DNA of 64,000 bases from Bedellia somnulentella (GCA_963576735.1 OY755197.1:10304501-10368500); one strand, 5' to 3'; shown: positions 31,401-37,195, counted from the first letter of the stretch. Notes: generated from the letters alone by a model not told the origin. Program-made: numbers and translations.

Positions 31401-33310
31401 TATAAGTAAGTAATCAATAAAGTGAGACATATCGTAATTCTTACCTACATCAAATTGTTTTCCGGCCTAATAAAAAAATAATAGCGACAAATAGTGTTTA
31501 CACCGATGTATTACGGAAATTAATGTCAATAAAACGTTTTAATTTGAAAAGGAAATTAATTCTAGTTGAATGATATCTTTAAATGTTTTTTTTTTATTTT
31601 TTTATTTTAGTCATAAAATAATTTGTACGATTTAACCCAGCTTGGTAGGAGATTGAAGGCTGACTTAAATGACCTTCCGAAAATGAAGACGATTGTGTCC
31701 TTCACCCCGCATGTTAAACTAACTAGTATGGTGGGGAATATGTATGGACTGTGACGAAAATGATAACTTTTAATTTGTTGTAAGAGTTCGCCAGCGATTG
31801 AAGTTCTACCATCAATTTCAGTATGACTATCATACTTATATCATAACATACACTTGTAATGTTAATGACAAATAATAATATTCTATAGTGAATCTTATTA
31901 ATAATATTTAATTATTCTTTATTATTAGGAATATTAGCTGTATAGTGTTGGCTTAGAATAGCACTATCCCGTTTCTTCCCGCGGGTGTTCCTAAAGAGCT
32001 TATTCCATTACACTTTGTCGTTTCTGAATTCAGACGTCCTTCGAAGTTACTGCCGCAGACGCTTGTTATTCCACTACACAAATTTGTATACTTTTCAGAA
32101 GCCTAGCGTTCTGAACGTTTTTCCACTAGTCTGAATTCAGATTCTGTGGCTCTCAGACGTCTTCATTCAGACAAATGGAATAAGCTCTTAAGAGGCGGCT
32201 GTGGGTGTTGGTGCTGTTTTACTGATTTTTGGGCGATGCGGTTGGAGACCCATCACCAAAATCCTTTGTTATTCAAAATTAACCCCAAACAAATTCCAAA
32301 AGTTATTATTTATTTCATGGATTACTATATGTTAGTGTGTTAGAGCTAAATAAATATTTAGTAACATTTAAAATAGATAGATAATAGTTTGACGAATAAT
32401 TTTAGTTTTAAAGCAAATCAGTTTAATTTAATGGACATCTACCGAACGTGTTTTTAATCCAGTAAATCTTTCCATTTATGGGTTGTCTGGAAGAGATCGC
32501 TCTTAGTGATAAGACCGCCAGTTGTTAGACTTTTGTACGGATCTTTTTTTTGTAATTTTTGTTTTTTTGTGATGTGCAATAAAGAGTTTTTATTATTATG
32601 ATTAAAAGTGGCTGAAGAATTCATTATGCTGAAGCTCTGGCTGACCCTTCTACTGATTATAACCGTGAATCCATGTTATGTTTATGTGAATCGATGACAC
32701 CCATGGCGGTATTAACTAAATGTTATTATTATATATTATATTATATTATTAGCCGTGTAGTGGTGTACGTAAGAGGCGACTAACGGTATTGGGGCTTTTA
32801 AGGGATTTTGGGCGATGCGGTTGGAGACCCAACACCAACTACCTTTACTTTATCATCTTTTCCCCATCGTGAGGATTTAGTTAAATTTTGATTTTAAAAT
32901 TCTGCCCTATCAAATTTACATACATACATATTCCTGTATATCCCTAGAAGGGGTAGACAGAGCTAAGGAATTAGAAATTCCTCAGTCACTTTTGGAAAGT
33001 TGGTATTTATTGGTAAAATATAGGTTGTTGGTGATGGGTCTCCAATCGCATCGCCCGAAAATCCCCTAAAAGGCCCCAATACCGTTAGTCGCCTCTTACG
33101 TACACCCACCGGAAGAAATGGGGTAGTGCTATTCTAAGAAGACAATACAAAGCAAATTCATCTCAACAAATTTATCTAAAATAAATATAAACATACCTGA
33201 TTTCTCCCTTTATCACTTTTGTTCTTACTCAAACTACTTATAGAGTTATGCCTCTCTCGTTTCTCCTCCTCACGATGCTCGTAATCGGACCCACCTTCTG
33301 CCAGGGACAT
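7311..33310 (-). CDS. Gene D: 310-residue protein with two RRM/ORF1-like folds
   Basis: Joined exons (minus): 33310-33197, 13390-13094, 11186-11024, 8782-8548 and 7434-7311. They total 933 nt, exactly 311 codons with the stop. All introns are GT-AG and all phases agree (0, 0, 1, 2). The N-terminus is charged (HREEEKRER). Exon 2 holds a first alpha-beta fold (AFLLTP, then GILFKFS). Exons 3-4 hold a second, RRM-like fold (FTIYVYDIP, alpha helix, EVVRLHY, a roughly 40-residue insert rich in P/K, then [16 protein letters not shown]). The C-terminus is basic (LVKPSARVK). The layout resembles ORF1 of the retrotransposon at 51530-52762 minus its zinc knuckles, so a domesticated LINE gag is possible; this is inference. 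I do not recognise an orthologue. Intron 1 (13391-33196) contains a 9.3-kb foldback element. Confidence 0.72.
7477..7553 (-). repeat. SINE-B, 3'-end fragment
   Basis: Only the last ~75 bp of SINE-B (AACGTTCACGCCAAATATGC through AACATCACGTGAC), with a small internal duplication GGCACTTGGCA. Confidence 0.75.
7554..7965. other. AT-rich intron stretch with a LINE-like 3' end
   Basis: Mostly featureless. Around 7808-7900, (GTAA)n is followed by AATGTTTATTTGGTATTAAA, which looks like a truncated LINE 3' end of an unidentified family. Confidence 0.35.
7966..8455 (-). pseudogene. LINE-B: 5'-truncated non-LTR retrotransposon, RT C-terminus plus (ATGT)n tail
   Basis: The minus strand encodes an uninterrupted 135-residue C-terminal segment of a LINE reverse-transcriptase polyprotein ([26 protein letters not shown] at the stop). 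A short 3' UTR GGGAACTAACGGCGTGAG and a (TATG)n tail follow. No RT catalytic motif remains. The same segment recurs at 31187, 36676, 47612, 59300, 59745 and 61361. Confidence 0.85.
8548..8782 (-). CDS. Gene D exon 4
   Basis: Starts after TTCCAG (acceptor ending 8783) in phase 1 and ends at GCTAG|GTAAAT in phase 2. It encodes 78 residues, including the second half of the RRM-like fold ([27 protein letters not shown]). It begins with a Pro/Lys-rich linker ([10 protein letters not shown]). Confidence 0.85.
8885..9170 (-). repeat. SINE-C, rearranged copy
   Basis: Contains the GACATGAAAACCTCATG end, a minus-strand tRNA-like piece with B box GGGTTCGAACCC, and then a plus-strand tRNA-like head (TAGCTCAATTGGCAGAGCGA at about 9128-9147). 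It looks like two head-to-head pieces fused and then cut by the RT element at 9171. Confidence 0.65.
9171..10790 (+). pseudogene. RT plus restriction-like endonuclease LINE relic (5' truncated, frameshifted)
   Basis: The open frame from ~9171 encodes the back half of a reverse transcriptase: [14 protein letters not shown] (motif B) and WYLDDG (catalytic motif C). A thumb region follows, then a Cys-rich segment ([11 protein letters not shown] with a downstream HGLCC). Next comes a block with DGKRLDG and LLWDATC that resembles the PD-(D/E)XK endonuclease of R2-like elements. At least three frameshifts occur: about 10240-10268, 10325 and 10500. It ends [12 protein letters not shown] and TAG near 10788. 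The front half of the RT is missing. The insertion lies in the gene D intron between exons 3 and 4. An AT-rich 3' region runs to about 10980. The exact clade needs a phylogeny. Confidence 0.8.
11024..11186 (-). CDS. Gene D exon 3
   Basis: Acceptor TTCCCAG ends at 11187 and the donor is ACAG|GTAAAA. It holds 54 codons plus one base. It encodes [11 protein letters not shown], the RNP2-like strand [11 protein letters not shown], a helix ([11 protein letters not shown]) and a second strand (EVVRLHY). Confidence 0.85.
11265..11475 (+). repeat. Truncated interspersed repeat of the 18348-18668 type
   Basis: Shares phrases with the element at 18348: GGGATGAAAAGTATCCTATT, then CAAATTTCATTCA, and a terminal TTATATTAATAGGATTAGAA. 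Diverged and lacking the 5' end. Confidence 0.45.
11476..11660 (+). repeat. SINE-C with deleted tRNA core
   Basis: TTTTGTTCATGAAAACCTCA starts the copy. The tRNA-like part retains A box TAGCTCAATTGG and B box GGTTCGATCCC, but the anticodon region is deleted. It ends with the TTTTTCTTTTC inverted flank. Confidence 0.78.
11835..12285 (-). repeat. Old SINE-A interrupted by a younger SINE-A (11917-12165)
   Basis: A degenerate minus-strand SINE-A (11835-11916, continuing 12166-12285 with CTAAGCTGACATTACACAGC) is split by an almost consensus copy (11917-12165) in the same orientation. This is a nested insertion. Confidence 0.8.
12286..12714. other. AT-rich intron 2 stretch
   Basis: No ORF or repeat recognised; lies between gene D exons 2 and 3. 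Confidence 0.5.
12715..12957 (-). repeat. SINE-A, full length
   Basis: Moderately diverged copy: CTTACGGCTATGAATCCC tail end, normal body, head CCGACACTATACAGC. Confidence 0.88.
13094..13390 (-). CDS. Gene D exon 2
   Basis: 99 codons between acceptor TTTTTATAG (ending 13391) and donor AAAG|GTAATT, phase 0 on both sides. The exon itself begins ATG, so a shorter alternative start is conceivable. It encodes an acidic stretch ([11 protein letters not shown]) and then a first alpha-beta fold ([27 protein letters not shown]). Confidence 0.85.
13421..14025 (+). repeat. Diverged SINE-A relative, 5' 124 bp duplicated around a younger SINE-A
   Basis: 13421-13545 and 13804-13927 are about 95% identical (CGGCTAAGAATAGCACTAA to CCATAACCATCTTTTA), and only the right copy continues to a 3' end near 14025. 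A standard SINE-A (13552-13798) sits between them. The duplicated unit is far longer than a normal target duplication. Confidence 0.75.
13552..13798 (+). repeat. SINE-A, full length
   Basis: From GCTGTGTAGTGTCAACTTAG to GTGAGTATATGTATGTATG; close to consensus. Confidence 0.92.
14050..14870. other. Intron stretch with unidentified interspersed repeat
   Basis: 14050-14330 has (GAAA)n, then GTGAGACATTTATTCGCTGT, and later CTCTGCACAGCGAAACGGTG. This has the feel of a LINE 3' UTR with a self-complementary CTGTGCAGA/TCTGCACAG pair about 120 bp apart. 14340-14870 is AT-rich, with an alternating TATATA/CACA stretch near 14520-14570. Confidence 0.4.
14871..15110 (-). repeat. SINE-A
   Basis: Tail ACATACATAGATACATATAC, head CCGGCACTACACAGC; the segment with CGCATCGCCC is deleted. 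Confidence 0.88.
15425..15684 (+). repeat. SINE-A, 'GTGATCG' subfamily
   Basis: Head GCCGTGTAGTGTCGGCTTAG, CTCGGGGTGATCGTAATAGG, tail GTGAGTATATGTATGTATT. The upstream 15111-15424 is AT-rich, with a faint SINE-A head fragment near 15355-15375. Confidence 0.88.
15685..16865 (-). repeat. Degenerate SINE-A split by a Helitron-type insertion
   Basis: The SINE-A minus-strand match (ACATCAGCCACGTTGAGT) stops at 15740 and resumes at 16705 (TATAAAATAAAGGGTTATTG, GGGTCTCCAGC) through 16865. The interruption is exactly the Helitron-type element. Confidence 0.7.
15741..16704 (+). mobile_element. Non-autonomous Helitron-type element
   Basis: Starts TCTATACTTATAATAAATC, ends CACTAGT, and lies between an A and a T, the Helitron rule (A^T target, 5' TC, 3' CTRRT, no target duplication). 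Contains a (TCTG)n microsatellite (15861-15890) and the ACGGATTTTAACGAAACTTG block typical of an abundant lepidopteran Helitron family (from general knowledge). No ORF. Confidence 0.82.
16866..17392. other. AT-rich intron 1 stretch
   Basis: Nothing recognised; no ORF above background. Confidence 0.5.
17393..17612 (-). repeat. SINE-A, 'CCCGTGGGTAGAAAGG' subfamily
   Basis: Tail ACATTCATATACTCATGCCC, with CTTCAGAGCTAGGAACTCC and head CCGGCACTAAACGGC. Confidence 0.85.
17762..17960 (+). repeat. SINE-A, degenerate
   Basis: Head GCTGTGTGGTGCCGGTTTAA and the central GGGCGACGTGG are recognisable; the 3' end is eroded. Confidence 0.6.
18006..18253 (-). repeat. SINE-A, full length
   Basis: (ACAT)n tail, CTCACGGCTATATTTCCC, and head CCGGCACTACACGGT of the ACGGG subfamily. 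Confidence 0.9.
18348..18668 (+). repeat. Interspersed repeat (CTAGC...TTATAATAT), interrupted by a SINE-C end
   Basis: Begins CTAGCTTCACGTCCACGGCT and ends TTTATAATATCAGTAAGGAT, with the TTCAGTAGTTACGGCGAGAA block seen in many lepidopteran repeats. About 18408-18465 is a SINE-C end fragment (TGTTCATGAAAACCTC). 18669-18868 holds nothing I recognise. Confidence 0.6.
18869..19229 (+). repeat. SINE-A interrupted by a SINE-C end fragment
   Basis: Head GTGTAGTATCAGCTTAGAAC to CACTTCT (18918); then a SINE-C end (about 18919-19006, reversed) followed again by CACTTCT, a short target duplication. The SINE-A body then continues to CCGTGCCTTTATGTATG, where the foldback element begins. Confidence 0.75.
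19230..19561. repeat. Left unique terminal segment of foldback element
   Basis: A 332-bp segment with an internal direct GCGGCCGATT pair (19244-19267). Inverted match to 28168-28499. Grades into the first repeat unit through TAGGTTAATTTGATGGCCTA, a diverged version of the monomer. Confidence 0.9.
19562..24080. repeat. Left tandem array of 183-bp repeats
   Basis: Units start (GCCTGTCTTC) at 19562, 19745, 19928, 20111, 20230, 20413 and so on to 23945. The spacing is 183 bp, except three 119-bp units (20111-20229, 20962-21080, 21996-22114) that lack the same 64 bp. Two variant blocks alternate: CTATGCTCATCAATAG and TATGCACATTTATAG. Each unit holds two short palindromes (TATAGCCAAAGAGCTATGAA and AGCCTAGATTATAGGCT). 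Confidence 0.95.
24081..28168. repeat. Right inverted array of 183-bp repeats
   Basis: 23 units in reverse orientation at 183-bp spacing (GAAGACAGGCAATACT near 24132, 24315, 24498 and onward). None carries the 64-bp deletion found on the left. One unit near 27760-27790 has lost two bases (CTCTATTCATTC). Confidence 0.95.
28168..28499. repeat. Right unique terminal segment of foldback element
   Basis: Inverted copy of 19230-19561, ending AACTTCACACCGGT. Confidence 0.9.
28501..28750 (+). repeat. SINE-A, full length
   Basis: Head TGTGCTGCGTAGTGCCGGCT to GCCGTGAATTTATGTATGTA. Its first bases overlap the right copy of the 9-bp target duplication of the foldback element, so the SINE pre-dates that insertion. 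Confidence 0.88.
29028..29290 (-). repeat. SINE-A carrying a 14-bp LINE-B remnant
   Basis: Normal (ACAT)n tail and head, but TTTTACGAATAAC is inserted between CTTCAGC and ACTTTTG (29107-29120). The insert matches LINE-B and the same junction recurs at 37010-37032. Confidence 0.85.
29291..30024. other. Intron 1 stretch, no recognised gene
   Basis: AT-rich. Contains (GAAA)n near 29728-29745. A possible old repeat (CCGGTTAGGAAGGATATTGC at 29889-29908) resembles, weakly, the SINE-E region near 60340. A 66-residue minus-strand ORF (29616-29416) matches nothing I recognise. Confidence 0.4.
30025..30273 (-). repeat. SINE-A, full length, with flanking duplication
   Basis: Standard copy. TATGCATTCTGAAATAAATT, continuing through GACATAATG, occurs on both sides (from 29978 and 30277). 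The flanking direct repeat of about 50 bp is longer than a usual target duplication. Confidence 0.85.
30274..30684. other. Intron 1 stretch
   Basis: Apart from the flanking duplication at its start, nothing recognised. Confidence 0.45.
30695..31053 (-). repeat. SINE-B, full length with 10-bp target duplication
   Basis: tRNA-like head with A box TAGCTTAATGGG and B box GTTCAAATCCC on the minus strand. Target duplication TCGTAACTTA at 30685-30694 and 31054-31063. Confidence 0.9.
31111..31186 (+). repeat. SINE-A head fused to LINE-B
   Basis: GTGGTGTAGCATCGGGATAA to AGTGATTTTTAAGTAATC is a diverged SINE-A head that passes straight into LINE-B sequence at about 31187. AAGTAATCAATAAA recurs after the LINE (near 31409), so LINE-B probably inserted here. 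Confidence 0.6.
31187..31412 (+). pseudogene. LINE-B 3' fragment
   Basis: Plus-strand remnant of the RT C-terminus (GTTAGTAGAGGACGACCACG encodes the VSRGRPR segment) through CTCTGCCTATTCCAATGG to GTGAGTATAAGTAAG. It is flanked by AAGTAATCAATAAA-type direct repeats. Confidence 0.8.
31413..31928. other. Intron 1 stretch
   Basis: Contains a weakly recognisable old repeat at about 31612-31740 (ATTTAACCCAGCTTGGTAGG); otherwise AT-rich and featureless. Confidence 0.4.
31995..32188. mobile_element. 194-bp MITE, TAA target duplication (Harbinger-type)
   Basis: TIR AGAGCTTATTCCATT facing AATGGAATAAGCTCT. Flanked by TAA at 31992-31994 and 32189-32191 inside a SINE-A whose uninterrupted form reads CGTAAGAGG. 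A 3-bp TAA duplication is characteristic of PIF/Harbinger. No ORF. Confidence 0.85.
32302..32607 (+). mobile_element. 5'-truncated LINE 3' UTR insertion
   Basis: Contains GGTTGTCTGGAAGAGATCGC, TAAGACCGCCAGTTGTTAG and GTGCAATAAAGAG, then (TTAT)n: a 3' end shared by common arthropod non-LTR elements. The SINE sequence AAAAG occurs at both junctions. No protein-coding part remains. Confidence 0.75.
32752..32867 (+). repeat. SINE-A, both ends truncated
   Basis: GCCGTGTAGTG joins directly to GTGTACGTAAGAGG (internal deletion) and the copy stops after TCATCTTTTCCCCA. Confidence 0.8.
32919..33155 (-). repeat. SINE-A
   Basis: (ACAT)n tail with CCTGTATATCCC; head diverged to AGAAGACAATACAAAGCA. It lies 42 bp downstream of the gene D exon 1 donor. 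Confidence 0.85.
33197..33310 (-). CDS. Gene D exon 1 (start codon)
   Basis: ATG at 33310-33308 in context AGACCATGT, 38 codons, donor NNCAG|GTATGT, phase 0. The peptide is hydrophilic and strongly charged ([22 protein letters not shown]), probably disordered. Less AT-rich DNA upstream to about 33490 is likely 5' UTR and promoter. Confidence 0.8.
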
Positions 33311-33368
33311 GGTCTTCTAACTGTGGAGTTGGGAGGAGGTTCGGCAGTTTTGGTGCGAGCGAACCACT

Positions 33369-33374
33369 GACTGA
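33369..33374 (-). promoter_or_regulatory. Possible initiator (TCAGTC) of gene D
   Basis: Minus-strand TCAGTC matches the arthropod Inr consensus TCA(G/T)T(C/T) and would give a 5' UTR of about 62 nt. No TATA or DPE is evident. Chance occurrence is possible. Confidence 0.25.
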
Positions 33375-33528
33375 TGAACCGTGGGACCGAGCCTATGAGG
33401 AAGACTACGGAATCTGTAGAGTCGCATTCGTTTTTTTGGTGGGGTTGGGTCGTAAAGATTTAGATATGTCTGTAGGCTGATTCTGGTAATTGTTGGTACG
33501 AAAGTTTTCAAATTGAATAATTACAATA

Positions 33529-33720
33529 CATACATTCACGGGTATAAATCACTAAAAGGGGTTGCCAGAGCTTCAGAATCAGATTTTTTTTAAACACTTT
33601 TGGAAGTAAAGTGGGAAAAATATTGTAATGGTGATGGTGATTTGGTGATGGGTCTCCAAACGCATCGCCCAAATAGTCGCCAATAGGAAGCAGTGCTATT
33701 CTGAGCCTTTCCTCAGCAAG
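33529..33720 (-). repeat. SINE-A, degenerate
   Basis: ACATACATTCACGGGTATAA tail and GGTGATGGGTCTCC are recognisable; the central part is deleted. Confidence 0.75.
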
Positions 33721-33831
33721 TCTTTTACCAAACTTAATTGAACACATTTTGGAATTGTAATTTCAATAATCAAGGAAAGCCTAAAAGCATCTATTTTTAC
33801 TCAAATTACCTAAACCTTAGTGTAAGGTTGT

Positions 33832-33985
33832 TCAATGTTCGAGTAATTTTATTGAGTACCAAAGTACCCACCTTTTGCTTGGACTGTACATTAAAATAAT
33901 ATGATAGGGGGCAGGCCTATCACCGTTTTTGCATGAATATATTTTCACACGAATTTTACTTAGCCATGTTGGTTTCCTCACGGTA
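33832..33985 (-). repeat. SINE-B, degenerate fragment
   Basis: Contains ATAGGGGGCAGGCCTATC and TGGTTTCCTCACG, with many changes elsewhere. Confidence 0.65.
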
Positions 33986-34117
33986 CAATTTTTATAAATT
34001 AACCATTCTTATGTGTTTAAAAACACATTTGATAATAATAATAAAGACTTTATTGTTTTTTTACATACAAATAACAAACAAAAATACATGAAAATCAAGT
34101 TATAAAAGAATACTAAA

Positions 34118-34255
34118 CTAAGAACGGCGATAGGCCTGCCCCCTATCACGTGAGTACACTGTCCATGCAAAACGTGGGTACTCTGAACACCAGATGACAA
34201 AGTCACGTGCCCTTCGGGGATATGCGGCGTGAACGTTTATGTTTATGTTATGTAA
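34118..34255 (+). repeat. SINE-B, 5'-truncated copy
   Basis: From GGCGATAGGCCTGCCCCC to GCGTGAACGTTTATG in plus orientation. Confidence 0.8.
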
Positions 34256-34448
34256 ACGAAGAAACATTGAGTCAAAAAAAAACGAAATGGTCATGAACTC
34301 AAATTGACCACATAAAGCGGATAGCAACGGTTTTCAGCTCTAACCGATACTTAACTATATTTAATTTTTTTAGTTTTAAGTTAGTTTTAACCTTGGAACT
34401 ATACCTTGAAAAAAAAAGCAGTGGGGTTCCCTGTGTGCTAATTTAAAT

Positions 34449-34764
34449 CTTTTTGTTCATGAAAACCTCATGTGGGGATTATTACTAATATATAAATAAT
34501 ATATAAAGGAAAAAAAGAAAAAAGAAAGAAAGAAGGAGGTAGGAAACGCAAACACTACTAAAACGTGTAAAAGAAATAAAGGATAGAAGAATTTCGCGCT
34601 GACAGCCATTGACACGGTAGCTCAATCGGCAAGAGCGACGGGGGCGTATACCTGAAGGTCGCGGGTTCGAACCCCGCCAGTGTCGAAGTTTTTCTTTCCT
34701 TTACTAACATCTTTTATTTATGAGTAAATAATCCCCACATGAGGAATTCATGTCAAAAAACATT
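34449..34764 (+). repeat. SINE-C, longest copy, palindromic with tRNA-like core
   Basis: Begins TTTTTGTTCATGAAAACCTC and ends GAGGAATTCATGTCAAAAAA, an inverted pair of about 35 bp. In the middle is a plus-strand tRNA-like core (about 34611-34686) with A box TAGCTCAATCGG and B box GGTTCGAACCC. TTAAATC flanks both ends. Neither a classical SINE nor a classical MITE. Confidence 0.8.
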
Positions 34765-34796
34765 AAATCATGTTAGAATTGTTGGCAAATAATTAA

Positions 34797-35032
34797 TAAT
34801 ATACATGGACATGGACATATTATACACAGATCAAGTTAGCGCCAAACTAAGTAATACTTGTAGTATGGGATACTTATTCAGCGATAAATTTAATATTATA
34901 TAATACACATATACATAACACAAGAATCATTTATGCTCATCACATAAATGTTGGTCTCAGCAAGGACCGAACCTGCAACCTCCGGACCTAGAGACTATAC
35001 TCACTTACTCGGCCACGGCTGTCGTCAATTAT
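34797..35032 (-). repeat. SINE-D (tRNA-derived)
   Basis: Minus-strand tRNA-like head (CCGTGGCCGAGTAAGTGAG; B box GGTTCGGTCC) followed by a body with CATTTATGTGATGAGCATAA and CTTAGTTTGGCGCTAACTTG. Confidence 0.7.
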
Positions 35033-35582
35033 GATAATTTATTTATTTATTATTGAGTAAAACAAACAGCACTTAATCTATTAACAAGCATTTTTAAATA
35101 TAACAATTTATCGTGCCAATTATATGTTTCACAAATTTCATTAAATAAACTGAGCATTTATTTGTAACAGAAATATGTATGGACAAATGAAATATAATTA
35201 TATTTCTCTAAATGTGTGTTTCATGTGTGTTTGTGTATGTGTGAGAGTGGTAGTTTCCTTAAGTAACACCGTTTTAACCTTTTTTAGGAATGATAGTTTA
35301 GTTTCTTATAATGATGAAGCCTTAAAAGTCTTCCATTCTACATACATCCTTACAAAAATTCGGGATAGGATGTGATTCGTGATGATATAAAAATATCTTT
35401 GGAGGTGTAATGATCCGTGACAATGCCGTTTCTATACTGTTATGTTTTATATTTCCTATTTGCATCTAACATACATCAATCATACTGAGGCGATGTATTT
35501 GGTAGTCTTATAGCTATATGCCTATGGGATCCAATTCCCTTGGATATGGGAACCAATGGGAATGTATGTATGTGTAGCATCT
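35033..35582. other. Intergenic stretch between genes D and B
   Basis: AT-rich; a short (TG)n run near 35205-35245. No gene or family recognised. Confidence 0.45.
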
Positions 35583-35700
35583 ACGATGACGTCCGTGGCC
35601 GAGTGTATAGGTGACCAGCTTCTCGCTCCGGAGGTTGCGGGTTCGATGTTGCCGAGAGCAACATTTATGTGATGAGCATAAATGTTTGTTTCGTAGTATT
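35583..35700 (+). repeat. SINE-D, head part
   Basis: GTCCGTGGCCGAGTGTATAG with B box GGGTTCGATG, then ATTTATGTGATGAGCATAAA. Truncated after the head, where the palindromic element begins. Confidence 0.7.
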
Positions 35701-36480
35701 TGATATTATTTATAGGGAACTAATTTTTTGAGCTGTTATTTAAAAATTTGAGATGTTATTATGATTCGTTGAAAAACATATTGAGCAGTTATTATATTTA
35801 ATGGCGGTTGAATAATTATTGCGACAGTAAAACATAGACAGTAATAAAAAATATATTAGTCGGTTATTTTATCATACAATGTCAATTCTAAAAATAATTG
35901 AGTAGTCCAATAATTAAATGGGCGGTGAAAATGATGGAATGGGCAGTTCGATAAATAGTACGGCAGATCGTAACGATGCATGCCTGTTTGTATGTATATT
36001 TGCTCGCTTGTTTGCATGTCGGGGGGTGCAGGGGGGCTGAGCCCCCCTGCTTGGGGGGGTCGGGGGGCGAAAGCCCCCTGCAGACAAAGAAAAGTTAGGT
36101 GGTCACATTTAATTAGGTTAGGTTAGGTTAGATTATGTATAAAACGAACGAGCGTAGCGCAGCGGAGCGAGCCCTAAATGCCTGATGCATGCCTATATGC
36201 TTACTTACGTTATAGAATTGCTTAGAATGAGATTTCTCACCGACAAATTCCGATTTATTACTGCCCACGCGTAACTGCCCGTTCAATATTTTTTACCGCC
36301 CATTTAATTATTTTCCTACTCAATTATATATTCAAAGATCCATTTCATAATTTTTTATTACTCATTTTTGTTTACTTTACTAATTAGTTTTAACTGCTGA
36401 TCTAGTTATTAAACGTGCCATTTATAATTTTTAACTTACCAAAACCGCTATATACAACTGCCTCTTTAAATCAGTGCCTT
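35701..36480. mobile_element. Palindromic element with G-rich, TTAGG-containing core
   Basis: The arms are inverted: AATTGAGTAG, ATAATTAAATGGGCGGT and GGGCAGTT on the left (35896-35960) face their complements on the right (36262-36335). The core (about 35975-36195) has alternating G and C runs (36019-36083) able to form hairpins or G-quadruplexes, then (TTAGG)3 and TTAGATTATGTATAAAACGA. No ORF. Confidence 0.65.
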
Positions 36481-36486
36481 ATTAAT

Positions 36487-36675
36487 ATACATACATACAT
36501 ATACTCACGGCTATAAATTCCTAGAAGGGGTAGCCAGAGCTAAGGAATTAGAAATTCCACAGCCACTTTTGGAAATGTACATACATACATACATACATAT
36601 ACTCACGGCTTTAAATCCCTAGAAGGGGTAGCCAGAGCTAAGGAATTAGAAATTCCTCAGCCACTTTTGGAAATG
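36487..36675 (-). repeat. Two tandem SINE-A 3' ends
   Basis: Two near-identical ~95-bp units, each (ACAT)n plus CTCACGGCT through CACTTTTGGAAATG, head to tail. Confidence 0.88.
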
Positions 36676-37025
36676 TACATACATACATACATACATATAC
36701 TCACGCCATTAGTTCCCATTGGGGTAGGCAGAGACTATCGATCGCCACTTGCACTACATACTTATTTACATCCATCAATCTTTTCATACATGCTCTTTTA
36801 TTCTTTATATTTCGGGCGCTAGCCTTTTTGAGCACACTCTCAATTTGGTCCAAGCGCGTTCTCCGTGGTCGTCCTCTACTAACATTACCATCCACACTAG
36901 CTCTGTAGATCCCTTTTACCAATTTTCTATCATCCATCCTCTCTATGTGCCCAAACCATTTCAACATTCCTCTTTCTATCTTTCTTACAATATCATCTTT
37001 CACACCACACTTTTAACGAATAACA
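36676..37025 (-). pseudogene. LINE-B segment embedded in a SINE-A
   Basis: Minus strand encodes about 100 residues of the RT C-terminus ([24 protein letters not shown]) ending in the LINE-B 3' UTR and (TATG)n. Its 5' end is fused to SINE-A at CGAATAAC|ACTTTTGG. Confidence 0.85.
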
Positions 37026-37195
37026 CTTTTGGAAATGTGAGTGGGGAAAAGATGGTAAAAATAAAGATTGTTGGCGATGGGTCTCCAACCGCATCGCCCA
37101 AAAATCCCTTAAAGGCCCCAATACCGTTAGTCGCCTCTTACGTACACCCACCGGAATAAATGGGGTAGTGCTATTCTAAGCTGACACTATACAGC
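37026..37195 (-). repeat. SINE-A 5' part of a SINE/LINE chimera
   Basis: ACTTTTGGAAATGTGAGTGG to AAGCTGACACTATACAGCA, the remaining SINE-A body and head upstream of LINE-B. Confidence 0.85.

Larger units (their letters stand above)
31929..32680 (+). repeat. SINE-A broken by two insertions
   Basis: SINE-A segments 31929-31994, 32192-32301 and about 32608-32680 are collinear parts of one copy. They are separated by a MITE (31995-32188) and by a LINE 3' end (32302-32607). Confidence 0.82.

Noticed and set aside
34611..34686. A second tRNA gene
   Set aside because: Same family as above; an extra base in the D arm and flanking inverted repeats.
36019..36083. Interstitial telomere or a real telomeric array
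   Set aside because: Only three TTAGG units, inside a dispersed element with a second copy at 46800; not a telomeric tract.
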